Assembly (NCBI RefSeq): GCF_000155735.2
Contig: NC_020908.1
Coordinates: 501,001-565,000 of the forward strand
DNA: 64,000 bases
From: Octadecabacter arcticus 238
Lineage (GTDB): Bacteria > Pseudomonadota > Alphaproteobacteria > Rhodobacterales > Rhodobacteraceae
Direction: 5' to 3'
The notes below the pieces were generated by a model. That model did not search any database, had not been told where the DNA came from, and saw nothing but the letters and a program-made list of their open reading frames with translations. The position numbers and the translations under genes are program-made. This document shows, one piece after another, positions 48,830 through 60,660 of the stretch (within the stretch, counting starts at the first letter, position 1; each line of letters opens with the position of its first letter).

Positions 48830-49300
48830 CGCAGCAAAATTTTCTCGGCGTTGATCGAATCGTCACCCGCAAGAATACTGGGTCCAACCTGATGCCACGC
48901 AAGATGTCAGCCCCATCGCACATGACACCGGTACGATAAAACATTGCTCCGCGAGCGATCGATCGTTTGAACGGCATCAATTGTCGCAGGTGTCATAGGA
49001 TTAAAGTTGTTATTAGTCTGCAAATGTATCGCCAGAACGCGGATATGGCCCCGCAAAAATAGGGTTTGTAGTAATAGGCTGCGCGAACTGTCACGTCCTA
49101 GGCGTGAAACCACCTGCTTGGTCAATTCAAAAACGGGTTTCAACGTTGATATATTACGCTCCTATTTGGTTGCCCCAGCAGAAACGCTCTGCTATCCCCA
49201 CCATGATTTTGCTGCCTTGCGCTACCGTGAGGCAAGATTTTTTGTGATTTGTGATCCCTTATGTGGGGGGAGCAAGCGCCTAGACTTCGAAAGGGTGGAC
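48830..49300. other. Intergenic region upstream of the ATP synthase operon
   Basis: About 470 bases, more AT-rich towards the operon. It should contain the atp promoter. I see no coding frame with a family match and no RNA gene. A T-run after a short CTTGC/GCAAG pairing (about 49215-49245) could be a weak attenuator, but the stem is only five base pairs. Confidence 0.4.
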
Positions 49301-49861
49301 GTGTCTGAACCAGCTTCGATTTCCTCCGGTATTGCTGCGCGCTATGCCACTGCTGTCTTCGAACTTTCGAAAGACGCCAAGGGCTTGAAAGCGCTTGAAA
49401 CTGATATTGACGCCATGGGCGCTGCTTTGGATAGCAGCGACGACCTGCGCACCCTGATTTCTTCGCCGCTGTATAGCCGCGCAGAACAAGGTGGTGCCAT
49501 CGGTGCCGTGGCCAAAAAAATGAAACTCTCGACGAAGATGACCAACACGCTGGCGCTTATGGCGTCCAAGCGTCGCTTGTTTGTCGTCCCGCAGTTGATC
49601 GCGTCGTTGCACGCGAAAATCGCGGAAGAGAAAGGCGAAGTAACCGCCAATGTGGTCTCTGCCAAGGCGCTTACAAAGGCGCAATCTGACAAATTGGCAA
49701 AAACGCTTTCCGCGTCCTTTGACGCTGATGTCAAAATTATTGCGACTGTTGATGAAACCCTCATCGGCGGTCTTATCGTTAAAGTTGGCTCTAAGATGAT
49801 CGATACGTCGATTAAATCTAAGCTCAACGCACTCCAGAACACTATGAAAGAGGCCCGGTAA
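49301..49861 (+). CDS. atpH: ATP synthase F1, delta subunit
   Basis: A 186-residue stalk subunit linking F1 to the b subunits. Conserved features are the N-terminal helical part ([18 protein letters not shown]), [12 protein letters not shown] and the C-terminal [21 protein letters not shown]. It starts with GTG at 49301 after AAGGGTGG, because the longer frame upstream has no family match. Its stop overlaps the atpA start by one base. As usual in Rhodobacterales, the F0 genes are not in this operon. Confidence 0.95.
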   Translation: MSEPASISSGIAARYATAVFELSKDAKGLKALETDIDAMGAALDSSDDLRTLISSPLYSRAEQGGAIGAVAKKMKLSTKMTNTLALMASKRRLFVVPQLIASLHAKIAEEKGEVTANVVSAKALTKAQSDKLAKTLSASFDADVKIIATVDETLIGGLIVKVGSKMIDTSIKSKLNALQNTMKEAR

Positions 49862-51399
49862 TGGCGATCCAAGCTGCGGAAATTTCCGCGATCCTCAAGG
49901 ACCAGATTAAGAATTTTGGCCAAGAAGCCGAAGTCGCAGAGGTTGGCCGTGTGCTGTCCGTCGGCGACGGTATTGCGCGCGTCTATGGTCTCGATAACAT
50001 TCAGGCTGGCGAAATGGTCGAATTCCCTGGCGGAATTCAGGGCATGGCGCTGAACCTTGAAAACGACAATGTCGGTTGCGTGATCTTCGGGTCCGACCAA
50101 GCCATTAAAGAAGGCGACATCGTCAAGCGGACCAACGCAATTGTGGACGTTCCTGTCGGTGACGAATTGTTGGGGCGCGTTGTTGACGGCCTTGGCAACC
50201 CGATTGATGGCAAAGGCCCGATCAAAACAACCAAGCGCGCTGTTGCAGATGCAAAAGCACCGGGCATCATCCCGCGCAAATCGGTTCACGAACCGATGGC
50301 GACTGGCCTGAAATCTGTCGACGCGATGATCCCGATTGGCCGCGGCCAACGCGAATTGATCATTGGCGACCGTCAGACAGGTAAAACAGCGATCGCGCTC
50401 GACACGATCCTGAACCAGAAATCCTACAACGCCGCCGCTGGCGACGATGAAGGCAAAAAACTGTACTGTGTCTACGTGGCCATCGGCCAAAAGCGTTCCA
50501 CAGTGGCACAGTTGGTCAAAAAGCTCGAAGACGCTGGCGCGATGGAATATTCCATTGTTGTGGCTGCGACGGCATCTGACCCAGCGCCTTTGCAGTTCCT
50601 GGCACCCTATGCTGCGACGGCTATGGCAGAGCATTTCCGCGACAACGGCCGCCACGCCCTGATCATCTATGATGACTTGTCCAAGCAGGCTGTTGCGTAT
50701 CGCCAGATGTCGCTTCTGCTGCGTCGCCCACCAGGTCGCGAAGCCTATCCTGGCGACGTGTTCTACCTTCACTCCAGACTTCTGGAACGCTCTTCAAAGT
50801 TGAACGAAGACAACGGTTCCGGTTCTTTGACGGCTTTGCCTGTCATCGAAACCCAAGGTGGAGACGTGTCCGCGTTTATTCCAACAAACGTGATTTCGAT
50901 CACCGACGGTCAGATCTTCCTTGAAACCGAATTGTTCTACCAAGGCGTTCGTCCTGCGGTGAACACCGGTTTGTCGGTGTCACGAGTCGGTGGTTCTGCC
51001 CAAACAAAGGCAATGTCGTCTGTGGCTGGTCCTGTGAAACTGTCCCTCGCACAATACCGCGAAATGGCAGCGTTCGCGCAGTTCGGCTCCGATCTGGACT
51101 CCGCCACTCAGGCGTTGTTGGCCCGTGGTGCCCGTCTGACCGAGCTGATGAAGCAAAAGCAGTATTCACCACTGACCAATGCCGAAATCGTCTGCATCAT
51201 CTTTGCGGGCACGAACGGCTACCTCGACAAAGTTGCAGTGGCTGATGTTGGCAAGTGGGAAGAAGCGTTGCTCAAGCATATGCACGCCAACCACGCTGAC
51301 GTGATTTCATGGATCACCAACGACGATCCAAAGATCAAAGGCGATGCTGCCGACCGTCTCAAAGCTGCGCTCGACCCGTTCGCAGCTGATTTCGCTTAA
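49861..51399 (+). CDS. atpA: ATP synthase F1, alpha subunit
   Basis: A 512-residue non-catalytic nucleotide-binding subunit of F1. The P-loop GDRQTGKT is at residues 169-176. Typical segments are [11 protein letters not shown] near the N-terminus and [12 protein letters not shown] in the alpha/beta signature region, with the catalytic arginine in that part. The length is standard. It starts one base inside the atpH stop (TAATG). Confidence 0.98.
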   Translation: MAIQAAEISAILKDQIKNFGQEAEVAEVGRVLSVGDGIARVYGLDNIQAGEMVEFPGGIQGMALNLENDNVGCVIFGSDQAIKEGDIVKRTNAIVDVPVGDELLGRVVDGLGNPIDGKGPIKTTKRAVADAKAPGIIPRKSVHEPMATGLKSVDAMIPIGRGQRELIIGDRQTGKTAIALDTILNQKSYNAAAGDDEGKKLYCVYVAIGQKRSTVAQLVKKLEDAGAMEYSIVVAATASDPAPLQFLAPYAATAMAEHFRDNGRHALIIYDDLSKQAVAYRQMSLLLRRPPGREAYPGDVFYLHSRLLERSSKLNEDNGSGSLTALPVIETQGGDVSAFIPTNVISITDGQIFLETELFYQGVRPAVNTGLSVSRVGGSAQTKAMSSVAGPVKLSLAQYREMAAFAQFGSDLDSATQALLARGARLTELMKQKQYSPLTNAEIVCIIFAGTNGYLDKVAVADVGKWEEALLKHMHANHADVISWITNDDPKIKGDAADRLKAALDPFAADFA

Positions 51400-51416
51400 G
51401 GGAAGGAAGACGCCAA

Positions 51417-52286
51417 ATGGCTAACCTTAAAGTCCTTAAAAATCGGATCGCGTCGGTCAAATCGACCCGCAAGATCACGAAAGCCATGCAAATGGTCGCG
51501 GCCGCTAAATTGCGCCGCGCCCAAGAAGCAGCTGAAATGTCGCGTCCTTATACCGAACGTTTCAATGCTGTGATGGCTGGTCTGGCATTGTCCGCCGGTG
51601 GCGAAGGCGCGCCGCGTCTTCTGGCCGGTACGGGGTCTGATAAAACGCATCTGCTGGTGGTTATGACGGCGGAACGTGGGTTGTGTGGCGGTTTCAACGG
51701 CAACATTGCCAAGAAAGCCAAAGCCCAAGCCGCGGACCTGCTTGCCAAAGGTAAGACGATCAAGATCGTCACCGTCGGCAAAAAGGGCCGTGATGCGCTG
51801 CGACGCGATTTCGGGAAATACTTTGTCGGCCACGTTGACCTCACTGAGGTAAAGCGCGTGGGCTACGAGGACGCCCAAAACATCGCTCGCGATGTGCTGA
51901 CACGGTTTGACGCCGAAGAATTCGACATTGCGACGATCTTCTACGCGCAATTCGAAAATGTCGTCGTCCAGCACCCGACCGCACAACAGATCATTCCGTT
52001 TCAAGCCCCCGAGGGCGCCGAGGCAGACGGTACGCTGTATGACTACGAGCCTAGCGAAGAAGCGATCCTCGCTGATTTGCTGCCGCGCGCAGTTGCAACA
52101 CAAATTTTCGCGGCCCTGTTGGAAAACGGCGCATCCGAGCAAGGCGCTCGTATGTCAGCCATGGACAACGCGACCCGCAACGCTGGTGAGATGATTGATA
52201 AACTGACGATCCAATACAACCGGTCCCGTCAGGCCGTCATCACCAACGAGCTGATTGAAATCATTTCCGGCGCGGAAGCGCTGTAA
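51417..52286 (+). CDS. atpG: ATP synthase F1, gamma subunit
   Basis: A 289-residue central rotor shaft. The N-terminal helix starts [20 protein letters not shown] and [13 protein letters not shown]. The C-terminal helix contains the signature [20 protein letters not shown]. The middle domain is of normal size. It lies 17 bases after atpA, with a GGAAGGA ribosome-binding site. Confidence 0.97.
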   Translation: MANLKVLKNRIASVKSTRKITKAMQMVAAAKLRRAQEAAEMSRPYTERFNAVMAGLALSAGGEGAPRLLAGTGSDKTHLLVVMTAERGLCGGFNGNIAKKAKAQAADLLAKGKTIKIVTVGKKGRDALRRDFGKYFVGHVDLTEVKRVGYEDAQNIARDVLTRFDAEEFDIATIFYAQFENVVVQHPTAQQIIPFQAPEGAEADGTLYDYEPSEEAILADLLPRAVATQIFAALLENGASEQGARMSAMDNATRNAGEMIDKLTIQYNRSRQAVITNELIEIISGAEAL

Positions 52287-53732
<1,446 letters not shown>

Positions 53733-53757
53733 TCCTCGGATTTAAGGAGCCAAAAAA

Positions 53758-54162
53758 ATGGCAGATGCATTTACCTTCGACCTCGTTTCACCTGAACGCC
53801 GTTTGGCGCAGATGGACGCGACAGAGGTTCAGATCCCGGGTGCGGATGGCGACATGACGGCTATGGCCCATCATTCGCCAACCATTACGACACTGCGCCC
53901 TGGTATTCTGGCTGTGACCCATTCGGGTGGCGTCGCTGAATACGTTGTTTCTGGCGGCTTTGCTGAAATCACCGCGACCGGCGTATCGGTTCTGGCTGAG
54001 AAAGCCTTTCCACGCGGTGAAGCCAAGCGTGAGCATATGGACAAATTGGTGGCCGACGCGTCAGCTGCTGTTGAAGCTGCCAAAACGTCTGGCGGCAATG
54101 TGGACGAGGCCGAATTGACCTTGCACCACATGTCCGAAATGGCCCGCATCCACGTCGACTAA
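53758..54162 (+). CDS. atpC: ATP synthase F1, epsilon subunit
   Basis: A 134-residue rotor subunit that can inhibit ATP hydrolysis. The beta-sandwich domain is clear ([35 protein letters not shown]), and a C-terminal helical pair follows. It lies 25 bases after atpD with AAGGAG, and ends 22 bases before the terminator, closing the operon. Confidence 0.95.
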   Translation: MADAFTFDLVSPERRLAQMDATEVQIPGADGDMTAMAHHSPTITTLRPGILAVTHSGGVAEYVVSGGFAEITATGVSVLAEKAFPRGEAKREHMDKLVADASAAVEAAKTSGGNVDEAELTLHHMSEMARIHVD

Positions 54163-54184
54163 ACCGGTGCGGTTTTGAATTTAG

Positions 54185-54215
54185 AAATGGCGTCCCAGAA
54201 TGGGGCGCCATTTTT
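54185..54215 (+). terminator. Rho-independent terminator of the atp operon
   Basis: Stem AAATGGCG-CCC paired with GGG-CGCCATTT (one internal T/G position), loop AGAAT, followed by TTTTTCG, just after atpC. Confidence 0.88.
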
Positions 54216-54466
54216 CGTTTGACCGGATCGATCATCAGATGACCGCTTTGCAGGGCGAAGCGTTGGTCGGACTACATGGGTCCATGACCGCCCGCGCTCG
54301 ACTGGCCGCGTCTGCAGCGCAAAGCACCATTGGTGGGAAACGGACTTTCGCCGCAAGTGTAAATGACCTCGTCTCATTTCACCGAAGCAGACCAAGTGTG
54401 CATCGCTTGTGGGCACATGCAAACATCAAAAACGCGTGGGAAATGTCAGATTAACTGTTCATCGTA

Positions 54467-55267
54467 CTAAGCTCTGAAAAACCCGCCTAGGATCCGGGCA
54501 ACTGCCGGTTGTTCATCATGGTTGTCTTCGCGAGCATGAAGATCCGGGCGAAAGTTGAATAGTTCGCTATTTTTGATAAGACTGCGCGCACGTTGCGCCA
54601 AAATGATCGGGTGCAAACGGTCATACTTTGGCACAATCCCAGTCCGAATTTGAATCTGGCACATTGTGTTGTCGGGCAATCCCATCACGGGCACGAAGGC
54701 TTTCTCCATGAAATGCCGCCACCGGCATATCGATGACAGAAATTCCTCGGGAATTAGTTCCGCCAAAAGTTGCCTATTTTCAGGATTCTGCGAAATCAGT
54801 TGTTGGAAATGTCCGGTTTCGCAGACCTCGTCCATTCCTTCTGCAAGGACGGCCTTGCTGTATTGGCCGAAATAATAATGGTCGAGAAAACGGACAGTAG
54901 CCGCGCCACCGCCAATGCCCCAAAGGCCTAGGGCGAGCATTCGCTCCGGGTGACGTAAAGAAAACGAAATCGCAACCCGAGCCGTTCTGGATCGACCAAC
55001 AATAAAGGCGCTGCCAACGCCGAGATGGTCCAATAACCCGCAAAGGTCGCTCTCCCAAATGTCCTCTTCAGCATTAGGGTCGATAAAATCCAACGAGGAT
55101 TTCCCGCAGTTTCTTCGGTCATGAAGGATGACCGTATAACCAAGAGCTGCGATTTCCTCAGCAAATTCCTCTATTTCGTCTAGCGGTTCGCGACCACCAG
55201 ACATGGCGGCAACATATGGGCCCTTCACGCCTATGATCCGAAAATGAATCCGAGCTGAGTTGACCAA
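54467..55267 (-). CDS. Alpha/beta hydrolase
   Basis: A 266-residue alpha/beta-hydrolase-fold protein. Early strands carry the GGREPLDEIEEFAEEIAALG and VILHDRRNCGKS (dRRGxGxS-type) motifs. The nucleophile elbow reads VGRSRTA, keeping Gly-x-Ser-x but with Thr in place of the usual second Gly. The expected acid and His are not clear near the C-terminus, which ends ARILGGFFRA. It may be a diverged or inactive hydrolase. It lies alone between the atp operon and a mobile-element region. Confidence 0.7.
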   Translation of the reverse strand: MVNSARIHFRIIGVKGPYVAAMSGGREPLDEIEEFAEEIAALGYTVILHDRRNCGKSSLDFIDPNAEEDIWESDLCGLLDHLGVGSAFIVGRSRTARVAISFSLRHPERMLALGLWGIGGGAATVRFLDHYYFGQYSKAVLAEGMDEVCETGHFQQLISQNPENRQLLAELIPEEFLSSICRWRHFMEKAFVPVMGLPDNTMCQIQIRTGIVPKYDRLHPIILAQRARSLIKNSELFNFRPDLHAREDNHDEQPAVARILGGFFRA

Positions 55268-55856
55268 TGCATACGGCTACAGCTTATCCTATCTACTTAT
55301 CAACACATTGTTTCTGGTGCGACGCGAGTGATCGTCTTGCTCCTTCATTCCTGTTTAACGCCGAGGTATCCGTTAGTCGAGCTGGCTCATATTGTGATCT
55401 GGGGGGACAAGGCAGTAACATGAGCGGGCTGTCCGCAAAAATTATTTCAATGCTCTGTGCGCACCATGAACAGCGAATTTCTTGAGACGTACTTTCAGTT
55501 AGGGTGCTGGGGCGACATGACTGGTCATTAATTGACGGATCAATCATGCGACCTTCAGCTCCACGCAGTCGAGCGTGTTCACGTCTTGAGAGAAGATGTT
55601 TTTTATATCCGCCCGAAAGCCCGCTAAAACCGCCTGAGCGGGCAACGCAAAACTTAGAAAGACGACAGACAACCAACGCACGTGAAGAATTCAATCGCCA
55701 CATTAGACAAAGAGCTAGCGCCGATACAAACGGACTCAAATTGGGGCGAAAACGGTGGGTTTTGGCTTCCCTGCCTCGCGCACGTGCGATGAATGTGATG
55801 GCCGGGCCAGAAATCCTTCAGCTCAGCATCGGCCACACTGGAAGTGCACTGAAGTA
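55268..55856. other. Region without a recognisable gene at the edge of the IS cluster
   Basis: About 590 bases with several short open frames on both strands, none with a family match or a good ribosome-binding site. The sequence is less GC-rich and less codon-structured than its neighbours, which suggests decayed DNA. It contains a GCCCGCTAAAACCGCCTGAGC stretch that can fold weakly. Confidence 0.4.
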
Positions 55857-55861
55857 ACGCT

Positions 55862-56195
55862 GCCGGTCGAGTACTTTCACGTGGTCTTCACCCTGCCGTA
55901 GTAGGTCGCCGACATTGCCTACCAGAACAAGGCGACGGCCTATGGCCTGTTGTTCCAAGCGTTGGCTCAGACGCTGCTGATCATTGCAGCTGATCCAAGA
56001 CACCTCGGCGCAAAGAGTGCCATGACCAGCATCCTTCACACGTGGGGGCCGGCACTTACGCACCATCTATTACCCGGCAGTGGTTTGCTTGCAAACCATG
56101 AGAGGGGCCATGCCCACATGATTGTCCCGGGCGGTGGTCTATCGAAAAAGTGGCAACTGATGGTGAGGCCCGTATTGCTATTACGGCGGGAGTAA
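55862..56195 (+). pseudogene. IS91-family transposase remnant
   Basis: Reading plus strand, LPVEYFHVVFTLP is followed by two TAG stops, then VADIAYQNKATAYGLLFQAL, TLLIIAADPRHLGAKSAM, ILHTWGPALTHH, and after a short insert HAHMIVPGGGLS. These are the order and motifs of IS91/IS801 rolling-circle transposases (HMIVPGGG with the metal-binding His pair). An inserted stretch of about 40 bases separates LTHH from HAHM, which are adjacent in relatives. Both termini are missing. Confidence 0.8.
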
Positions 56196-56452
56196 CCAAA
56201 CTGACGGCGTTCACGCGACACGCGTTTGATTGGATCTCGCAGCTCCACATCATCACCACGGCGCGACAGATATCGCACCGTTGACCGATCAATCTGCAGC
56301 ACATCACACGCCAGCCCTCTCTCGGCAGATTGCTCCGCAATCGCCTGCCGGGGCAGTGGGTCGCTCACACCGTGCGCTTCGCACAGGTGAACCACCGTTT
56401 CCCGCTTCCCAGCAGGCTTCACCATTTTTTTGCATTGATGTCTCGCAACATG
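56195..56452 (-). pseudogene. IS3-family (IS407-like) OrfB N-terminal remnant
   Basis: Read on the minus strand: MVKPAGKRETVVHLCEAHGVS, then ACDVLQIDRSTVRYLSRRGD, then VELRDPIKRVSRERRQFGY. This is the start of an IS407-group OrfB, which breaks off at the FGY motif where the IS91 remnant begins. The catalytic domain is missing and no intact OrfA precedes it. Confidence 0.72.
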
Positions 56453-56467
56453 GCGTCGTCCCTCGCT

Positions 56468-56493
56468 CGGCAGTCGATACGCAGTATCGATGA
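56468..56493. repeat. Palindromic 26-bp motif shared with 60631-60656
   Basis: CGGCAGTCGATACGCAGTAT followed by CGATGA. The core TCGATAC-GCA-GTATCGA is a perfect inverted repeat. The copy at 60631 has the same core with compensating changes (TCGAAAC-GCA-GTTTCGA). Both lie among IS remnants. Confidence 0.6.
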
Positions 56494-56506
56494 GTATCCG
56501 TATTGG

Positions 56507-56800
56507 TCAAGCTGGATATTCGCCCCATTTTCGCTGATCCCGTAGAAGGGTATTGGCGGTGACAATCAGCTTTCGCATAACGGCTGTGATCGCCAGCTTC
56601 TTGCATTTCCCAGTCGATATCAGATGTTCGTATTTTGCCTTCATGTCTGGATTGAAGCGTGTAGCAACAACCGCTGGCAGATAGACTGCGCGCCTGACGC
56701 TGGCGCGACCGCCCTGGATGCGTTTCTTGCTTGCCACTTTCCCGATTGCCTCGATATGGGTGCAAGGCCCGCCAGCGCCGCTGCTTTCTTGCCACTCATA
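56507..56800 (-). pseudogene. IS110-family transposase C-terminal fragment
   Basis: Read on the minus strand, GMSGKKAAALAGLAPISRQS, then after a frame change RIQGGRASVRRAVYLPAVVA, TRFNPDMKAKYEHLISTGK and RKLIVTANTLLRDQRKW. This is the Transposase_20 end of an IS110 element. Its other part lies at 57964-58648, and the IS630 element at 56801-57963 separates them. The frame breaks show that it was already decayed. Confidence 0.82.
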
Positions 56801-57963
56801 CCAGTGGCCATAATATCTGACTCATTTTTTTGGTTTTAATTTTTGGCAAACTCTGAATCAATGACCTCCATAGATTGGGAGGTGCTCATGGGTGGAGCCA
56901 TAAAAATTACGCGCACGGATATGTCTGCGAAAGATTTGCGCCGTGCGGCAAAGCGAACCAAGGATGGGCGGGTTGTACGGCGACTACTGGCCATAGCGCT
57001 GGTGCTTGATGGGGTGGATCGTGAAACGGCTGCCCGCAGCAGTGGTATGGATCGACAAACACTTCGGGATTGGGCGCATCGCTTTAACGCAGAAGGCATT
57101 GAGGGGTTATCGGATCGGAATGGCAAGGGGGCAAAACCACGGTTGTCGCCCAAGCAACAGGCGCAATTTGTGGCTTGGGTGGAGGCCGGGCCCGACCCAG
57201 TAAAAGATGGCGTAGTACGATGGCGTTGTGTCGACTTGCAGGCTCGTGTTGAAGAGGAGTTCGACGTGAAACTGCATGTGCGTACGATTGGGAAATATCT
57301 AACCAAGCATGGCTTTCGCCGCCTGTCTGTGCGTCCAGAGCATCCGAAAACTGATCGCGAAGCGCAGCAGACTTTTAAAAAAACTTTACCAGCCTCGTAA
57401 ACGATACTCTGCCAGAACATGCAAAGGGGAAGCCTCTTGAGGTATGGTTCCAAGATGAAGCCCGCGTTGGACAACAGGGGACACTCACCCGTAAATGGGC
57501 CAAGCGTGGAACTCGCCCGCGCGCACCCCGTGATATACGCTTCAAATGGAGTTATATCTTTGGTGCCGCTTGTCCCGCACGTGGTACCGCCGCAGGTCTC
57601 GTCCTGCCCTACGTCAACGCCGAGGCTATGGGGCTGCATCTTGATGAGATCGCAAAAGCTGTCGCACCCGGCTCACATGCCTTGCTGATTGTTGATGGGG
57701 CGGGGTGGCATGGCGCAAAATGTTTGCAGGTGCCAGATAAAATTACGCTCGTTAAGCTGCCACCGTATTCACCCGAACTGAACCCCATGGAAAACGTCTG
57801 GGCTTATCTGCGAGCTAATAAACTCGCAATCACAGTTTTCGACACCTATGACGAAATACTCGACAAATGTGCACAAGCTTGGAACTTCTTTGCGAACGAC
57901 CCAGAGCGAATAAGTTCAATCACAGATCGAGAATGGGCAAGGGTCACTTAATTCGGCCGTTGG
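56801..57963 (+). mobile_element. IS630-family insertion sequence nested in an IS110 element, 1163 bp
   Basis: Ends read CCAGTGGCCATAATATCTGA on the left and, reverse-complemented from 57963, CCAACGGCCGAATTAAGTGA on the right. It is flanked on both sides by TA (56799-56800 and 57964-57965), the target dinucleotide of IS630. The host sequence on the two sides is IS110 transposase, so this insertion is younger than the IS110 element. Confidence 0.85.
56843..57951 (+). CDS. IS630-family transposase in two frames
   Basis: The first frame (56843-57400) encodes an N-terminal helix-turn-helix part (RRLLAIALVLDGVDRETAA, TLRDWAHRFNAEGIEGL) and a winged part ending QQTFKK. The rest needs a -1 shift at a TTT-A7-C stretch near 57377-57387. 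It then reads NFTSLVNDTLPEH, VWFQDEARVGQQG (first Asp), LLIVDGAGWHGAK (second Asp) and LNPMENVWAYLRANKL (Glu). The A7 run is a plausible programmed slip site, so the gene may be functional. A simple deletion of one A is the alternative. Confidence 0.8.
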
Positions 57964-58648
57964 TATCAAATGTCCGAGTTCGGGCATTTCGGTTAATATC
58001 GCACAGGCTGTTACCTTTGCGATGCCCGGAATGCTTGTAAGAATCTCGGCGCGTGCAGCGAGATCTTTGTCTGCCGCAACGATGGCATCGATTGCCTCGG
58101 TAACTTGCGACAAGTCACGTTCGATCTGTTTCAGACGTCGTTTGATCTGCTGGGAAGGCAGGACGTGCGTCGTTGCGGCAAGTCGTGCCTTTGCTGCGGT
58201 CCGGTCCTTGATCAATGCCAGCCTGGCTGTTGCCAGCTGCTTGAGATCATGAAGTGTTTCGCTTTTGGGTTGGTCTGCTCTCAATTCCAGAAGTACGCCC
58301 ATTTTGGCTAATAGCGCAGCGTCCACCCGGTCCGTTTTGGCCAGCCGGCCGTTCGCGATTAGTCTTGAACCGATGGCGACCAAATCGCTCACCTTCGCAG
58401 AACCGGCGGGCCTGACGCGGATTGACCCGTGCAAAGCTGATCCCGTGTTGAGCCAAGCCCGTTTCGATGCACCTGTGATAAATGCCTGTTGCTTCAAAAA
58501 TGACGCGGGAAACTTCTGTTTTTCTCGCCCAAAATGCGAGTGCCTTAGCGCCAGCTTTGTCATCGCAAAACTGCCTGTGCTCTCGCGAGGACAACCAATA
58601 AGCGTCCAATGTGTCTTTCGAAATGTCGATCCCAATGGTATCTTCCAT
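57964..58648 (-). pseudogene. IS110-family transposase N-terminal fragment
   Basis: Starts MEDTIGIDISKDTLDAYWLS (58648) with the first catalytic Asp, then VIFEATGIYHR with the Glu. After a frame change near 58395 it continues GRLAKTDRVDAALLAKMGV with further acidic residues, a coiled-coil region, and ILTSIPGIAKVTACAILTEM. It ends ELGHLI at the IS630 insertion. Together with 56507-56800 it forms one decayed IS110 (DEDD) transposase. Confidence 0.85.
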
Positions 58649-58873
58649 GTGTCTCTTCCTAACCTTGTCTTGTCATGCGGGCCCAAAGCCCAAGTATCCG
58701 TTCAGGTTTCAAAAAAAGACGGAGGTGACCTTACTCAGCGACGGTCCTCAACGACCAAGAGGGGAACGGTCCAACCTCCGCCGCTGCCTGGCATAAATGA
58801 CGTGCTGCGCAGCTGTTCCAGCTTCGCATAAAAACTGCCAAAATCATAAGACAAGAGGGGGCCAGCTGCGATA

Positions 58874-59381
58874 CACGCAAGGCAAGACGGATAGCCTTGA
58901 CGCAGAAGGTGCCGCTCGGTCAGTTTTATCGGGACAGGCAAATGCCCGCCCTAAAACACAAACGGGATCGTCAGAGATAATCAGGCATCTAAAAATTGCC
59001 CGCGACACAGCTGTAATCACGCTCACAGGCGCTGGTGACCCTAAAAACACTAATCATCAATGCACCCGCTGATCTGCGTGAAGTGTTGCATCAGATCAAA
59101 GGCAAGATCGGATTGATCCGGCATATCGCAGGCTTCAGACCCGGTGATATCCTTAACACATTGGCTTCCGTCAAAGCAGCACTGCGCGCTCTGGCACGAC
59201 GTTGGCTCTTGTTGAATGATGAGATCTTAAGCCACAATAAAGAACTAGAGCGGCTTGTCACCGAACGCGCTCCGAACCTGATGCAGTCCCACGGAATTGC
59301 GACAATGACAGTCGCAGAGATGCTAATCCTCGTTGGCGATGATCCCACACGCATCCGGTCTGAGGCCGCATTTGCCAAACT
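58874..59381 (+). pseudogene. Second IS110-family transposase remnant, cut by IS3 element
   Basis: On the plus strand, RYTQGKTDSLDAEGAARSVL and GSSEIIRHLKIARDTAV lead, after a one-base shift near 59020, into SQALVTLKTLIINAPADLRE. After that come LMQSHGIATMTVAEMLILVG, DDPTRIRSEAAFAKL. This is the middle of an IS110 transposase of a different subgroup from the other copy. The N-terminal catalytic part is missing, and the C-terminus is cut by the IS3 element at 59382. Confidence 0.78.
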
Positions 59382-59420
59382 CTGGTCTTGTCCCGTTTGC
59401 GTTCCGGTCTCTCAACTCGT

Positions 59421-60307
59421 TTATGCGGCCTTTCGCTCGAATGCCAAGGGGCTTTTGCCGCCTAATGATGAGTGGCGGCGGCGCGGGTTATAGAACCCAT
59501 TGATATATTGGAAGATCGCGCCCTCGGCCTGACGGCGTGTGTCCCAACGATTGCGCCAGATCAGCTCAGCCTTGATGGATTTGAAGAACGTTTCAACCAT
59601 GGAATTGTCATAGCAATTGTCCTTGCCGCTCATCGAGACCTTCAAGCCGTGCTTTTTCAGGCGCTTCTGATACGCTTTGGAACAATATTGCGAGCCGCGA
59701 TCCGTATGGTGAATGCAGCATTCGGGCGGCTGGCGCAGTGCCACAGCCATGTCCAGCGCACGGATCGCGAGATCCTGTTTCATGCGGTTACTGACAGCCC
59801 AGCCGATGACGCGCCGGGAGTACAGATCAAGGATAACGGCCAAATAAAGCCACCCTTCACTGGTCCAGATATAGCTTATGTCACCGGCCCACTTCTGGTT
59901 CGGCCCATCCGCTGAGAAGTCCTGGTCCAGCAAGTTAGGCGCGATGTTGAACGTGTGATTGCTGTCCGTCGTTGCCTTATATTTCTGGGTTCTGATGGTC
60001 TTGATGCCATTCTCACGCATCAAACGGCCCACGCGACGGTGCCCAACCCGCAGCCCCAATTCCTGTAGCTCTTCGGTCATGCGGGGTCGCCCATAGCTTT
60101 GTAAACTGAGGCGATGTTGCTCACGGATGTGGGCCAAAAGCACCATATCATCACGTTGGCGCTGGCTCATCGGCCGCTTCCGTCAAGCGCGAAACCCACG
60201 CGATGTGACCTGCATAATCCGGCAGAGAAACTCTACCGACCAAACTTCTTTCCAGGCGTCGATAAAGGCGAACCTCACTGACTTTGGCCTGCAAAGAAGA
60301 TCGCCGC
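59421..60307 (-). pseudogene. IS3-family transposase OrfB with in-frame stop
   Basis: The rve-type integrase part: YGRPRMTEELQELGLRVGHR, RLMRENGIKTIRTQKYK, QKWAGDISYIWTSEGWLYLA (first Asp), HHTDRGSQYCS (second Asp), DNCYDNSMVETFFKSIKAEL (Glu). The complete frame begins at the frameshift from orfA and reads VRFAFIDAWKEVWSVEFLC, but a TGA at 60183-60185 interrupts it in RGFRA-stop-RKRP, where relatives have Trp. TGG to TGA would explain this. The part after the stop could still start at the ATG at 60170. Confidence 0.83.
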
Positions 60308-60550
60308 TTTTTTTAGCACTTCCCTCTCCTCACGCACCAACCGGAGTTCTTTACGAAGACGGGTGTTCTCTTTCTCGACGTCATCGTGCGGCCCAGACAT
60401 CAGATCCTCATGCTGATGTTTCTGAACCCACTTGTTTAGCGTCGAAAGGCCAACACCTAAATCTGATGAAACCTGCGGTCGCGTTAAACCGCTGCTGATC
60501 GCGATGCGTACTGCATCACGCCGAAACTCGTCTGTGTATCTCTTTGCCAT
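60275..60550 (-). CDS. IS3-family transposase OrfA
   Basis: A 91-residue helix-turn-helix protein: YTDEFRRDAVRIAISSGLTR, VSSDLGVGLSTLNKWVQKH, then a leucine-zipper region (VEKENTRLRKELRLVREERE). It ends LKKAAIFFAGQSQ. The run of seven A bases (60308-60314 on the plus strand as T7) within the LKK codons forms an A-AAA-AAA slip site, which in IS3 elements makes the OrfAB fusion transposase by -1 frameshifting. Confidence 0.88.
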   Translation of the reverse strand: MAKRYTDEFRRDAVRIAISSGLTRPQVSSDLGVGLSTLNKWVQKHQHEDLMSGPHDDVEKENTRLRKELRLVREEREVLKKAAIFFAGQSQ

Positions 60551-60630
60551 TCCTTATCTCCTTCATAGCAAACATTGCTCGAAAGAGACCGGAACTAAAC
60601 CGTGGCAAGACCAAACTGCCATCCATTGCC

Positions 60631-60656
60631 CGGCAGTCGAAACGCAGTTTCGATGA
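60631..60656. repeat. Palindromic 26-bp motif shared with 56468-56493
   Basis: CGGCAGTCGAAACGCAGTTT followed by CGATGA. It differs from the copy at 56468 at two positions, which are paired in the stem, so the hairpin is kept. Confidence 0.6.
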
Positions 60657-60660
60657 AAGG

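Larger units (their letters stand above)
59382..60613 (-). mobile_element. IS3-family insertion sequence, about 1232 bp
   Basis: The left end reads TGGTCTTGTCCCGTTTGCGT and then TCCGGTCTCT. The reverse complement of the right end reads TGGTCTTGCCACGGTTTAGT and then TCCGGTCTCT. A possible four-base target duplication, AACT, lies at 59378-59381 and 60614-60617. It contains the standard orfA and orfB on the minus strand. The exact outer base is uncertain by one. Confidence 0.82.

Noticed and set aside
49342..50772. Long minus-strand open frame opposite atpH and atpA
   Set aside because: It is 476 codons long but antisense to two highly conserved genes, with no family match; high-GC codon structure explains it. 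The same holds for 2157-3068 and 3198-4184 opposite the FAD/GcvT gene.
55293..55739. 148-codon minus-strand frame at the edge of the IS cluster
   Set aside because: No family resemblance, odd composition and no start signal; the area looks like decayed DNA.
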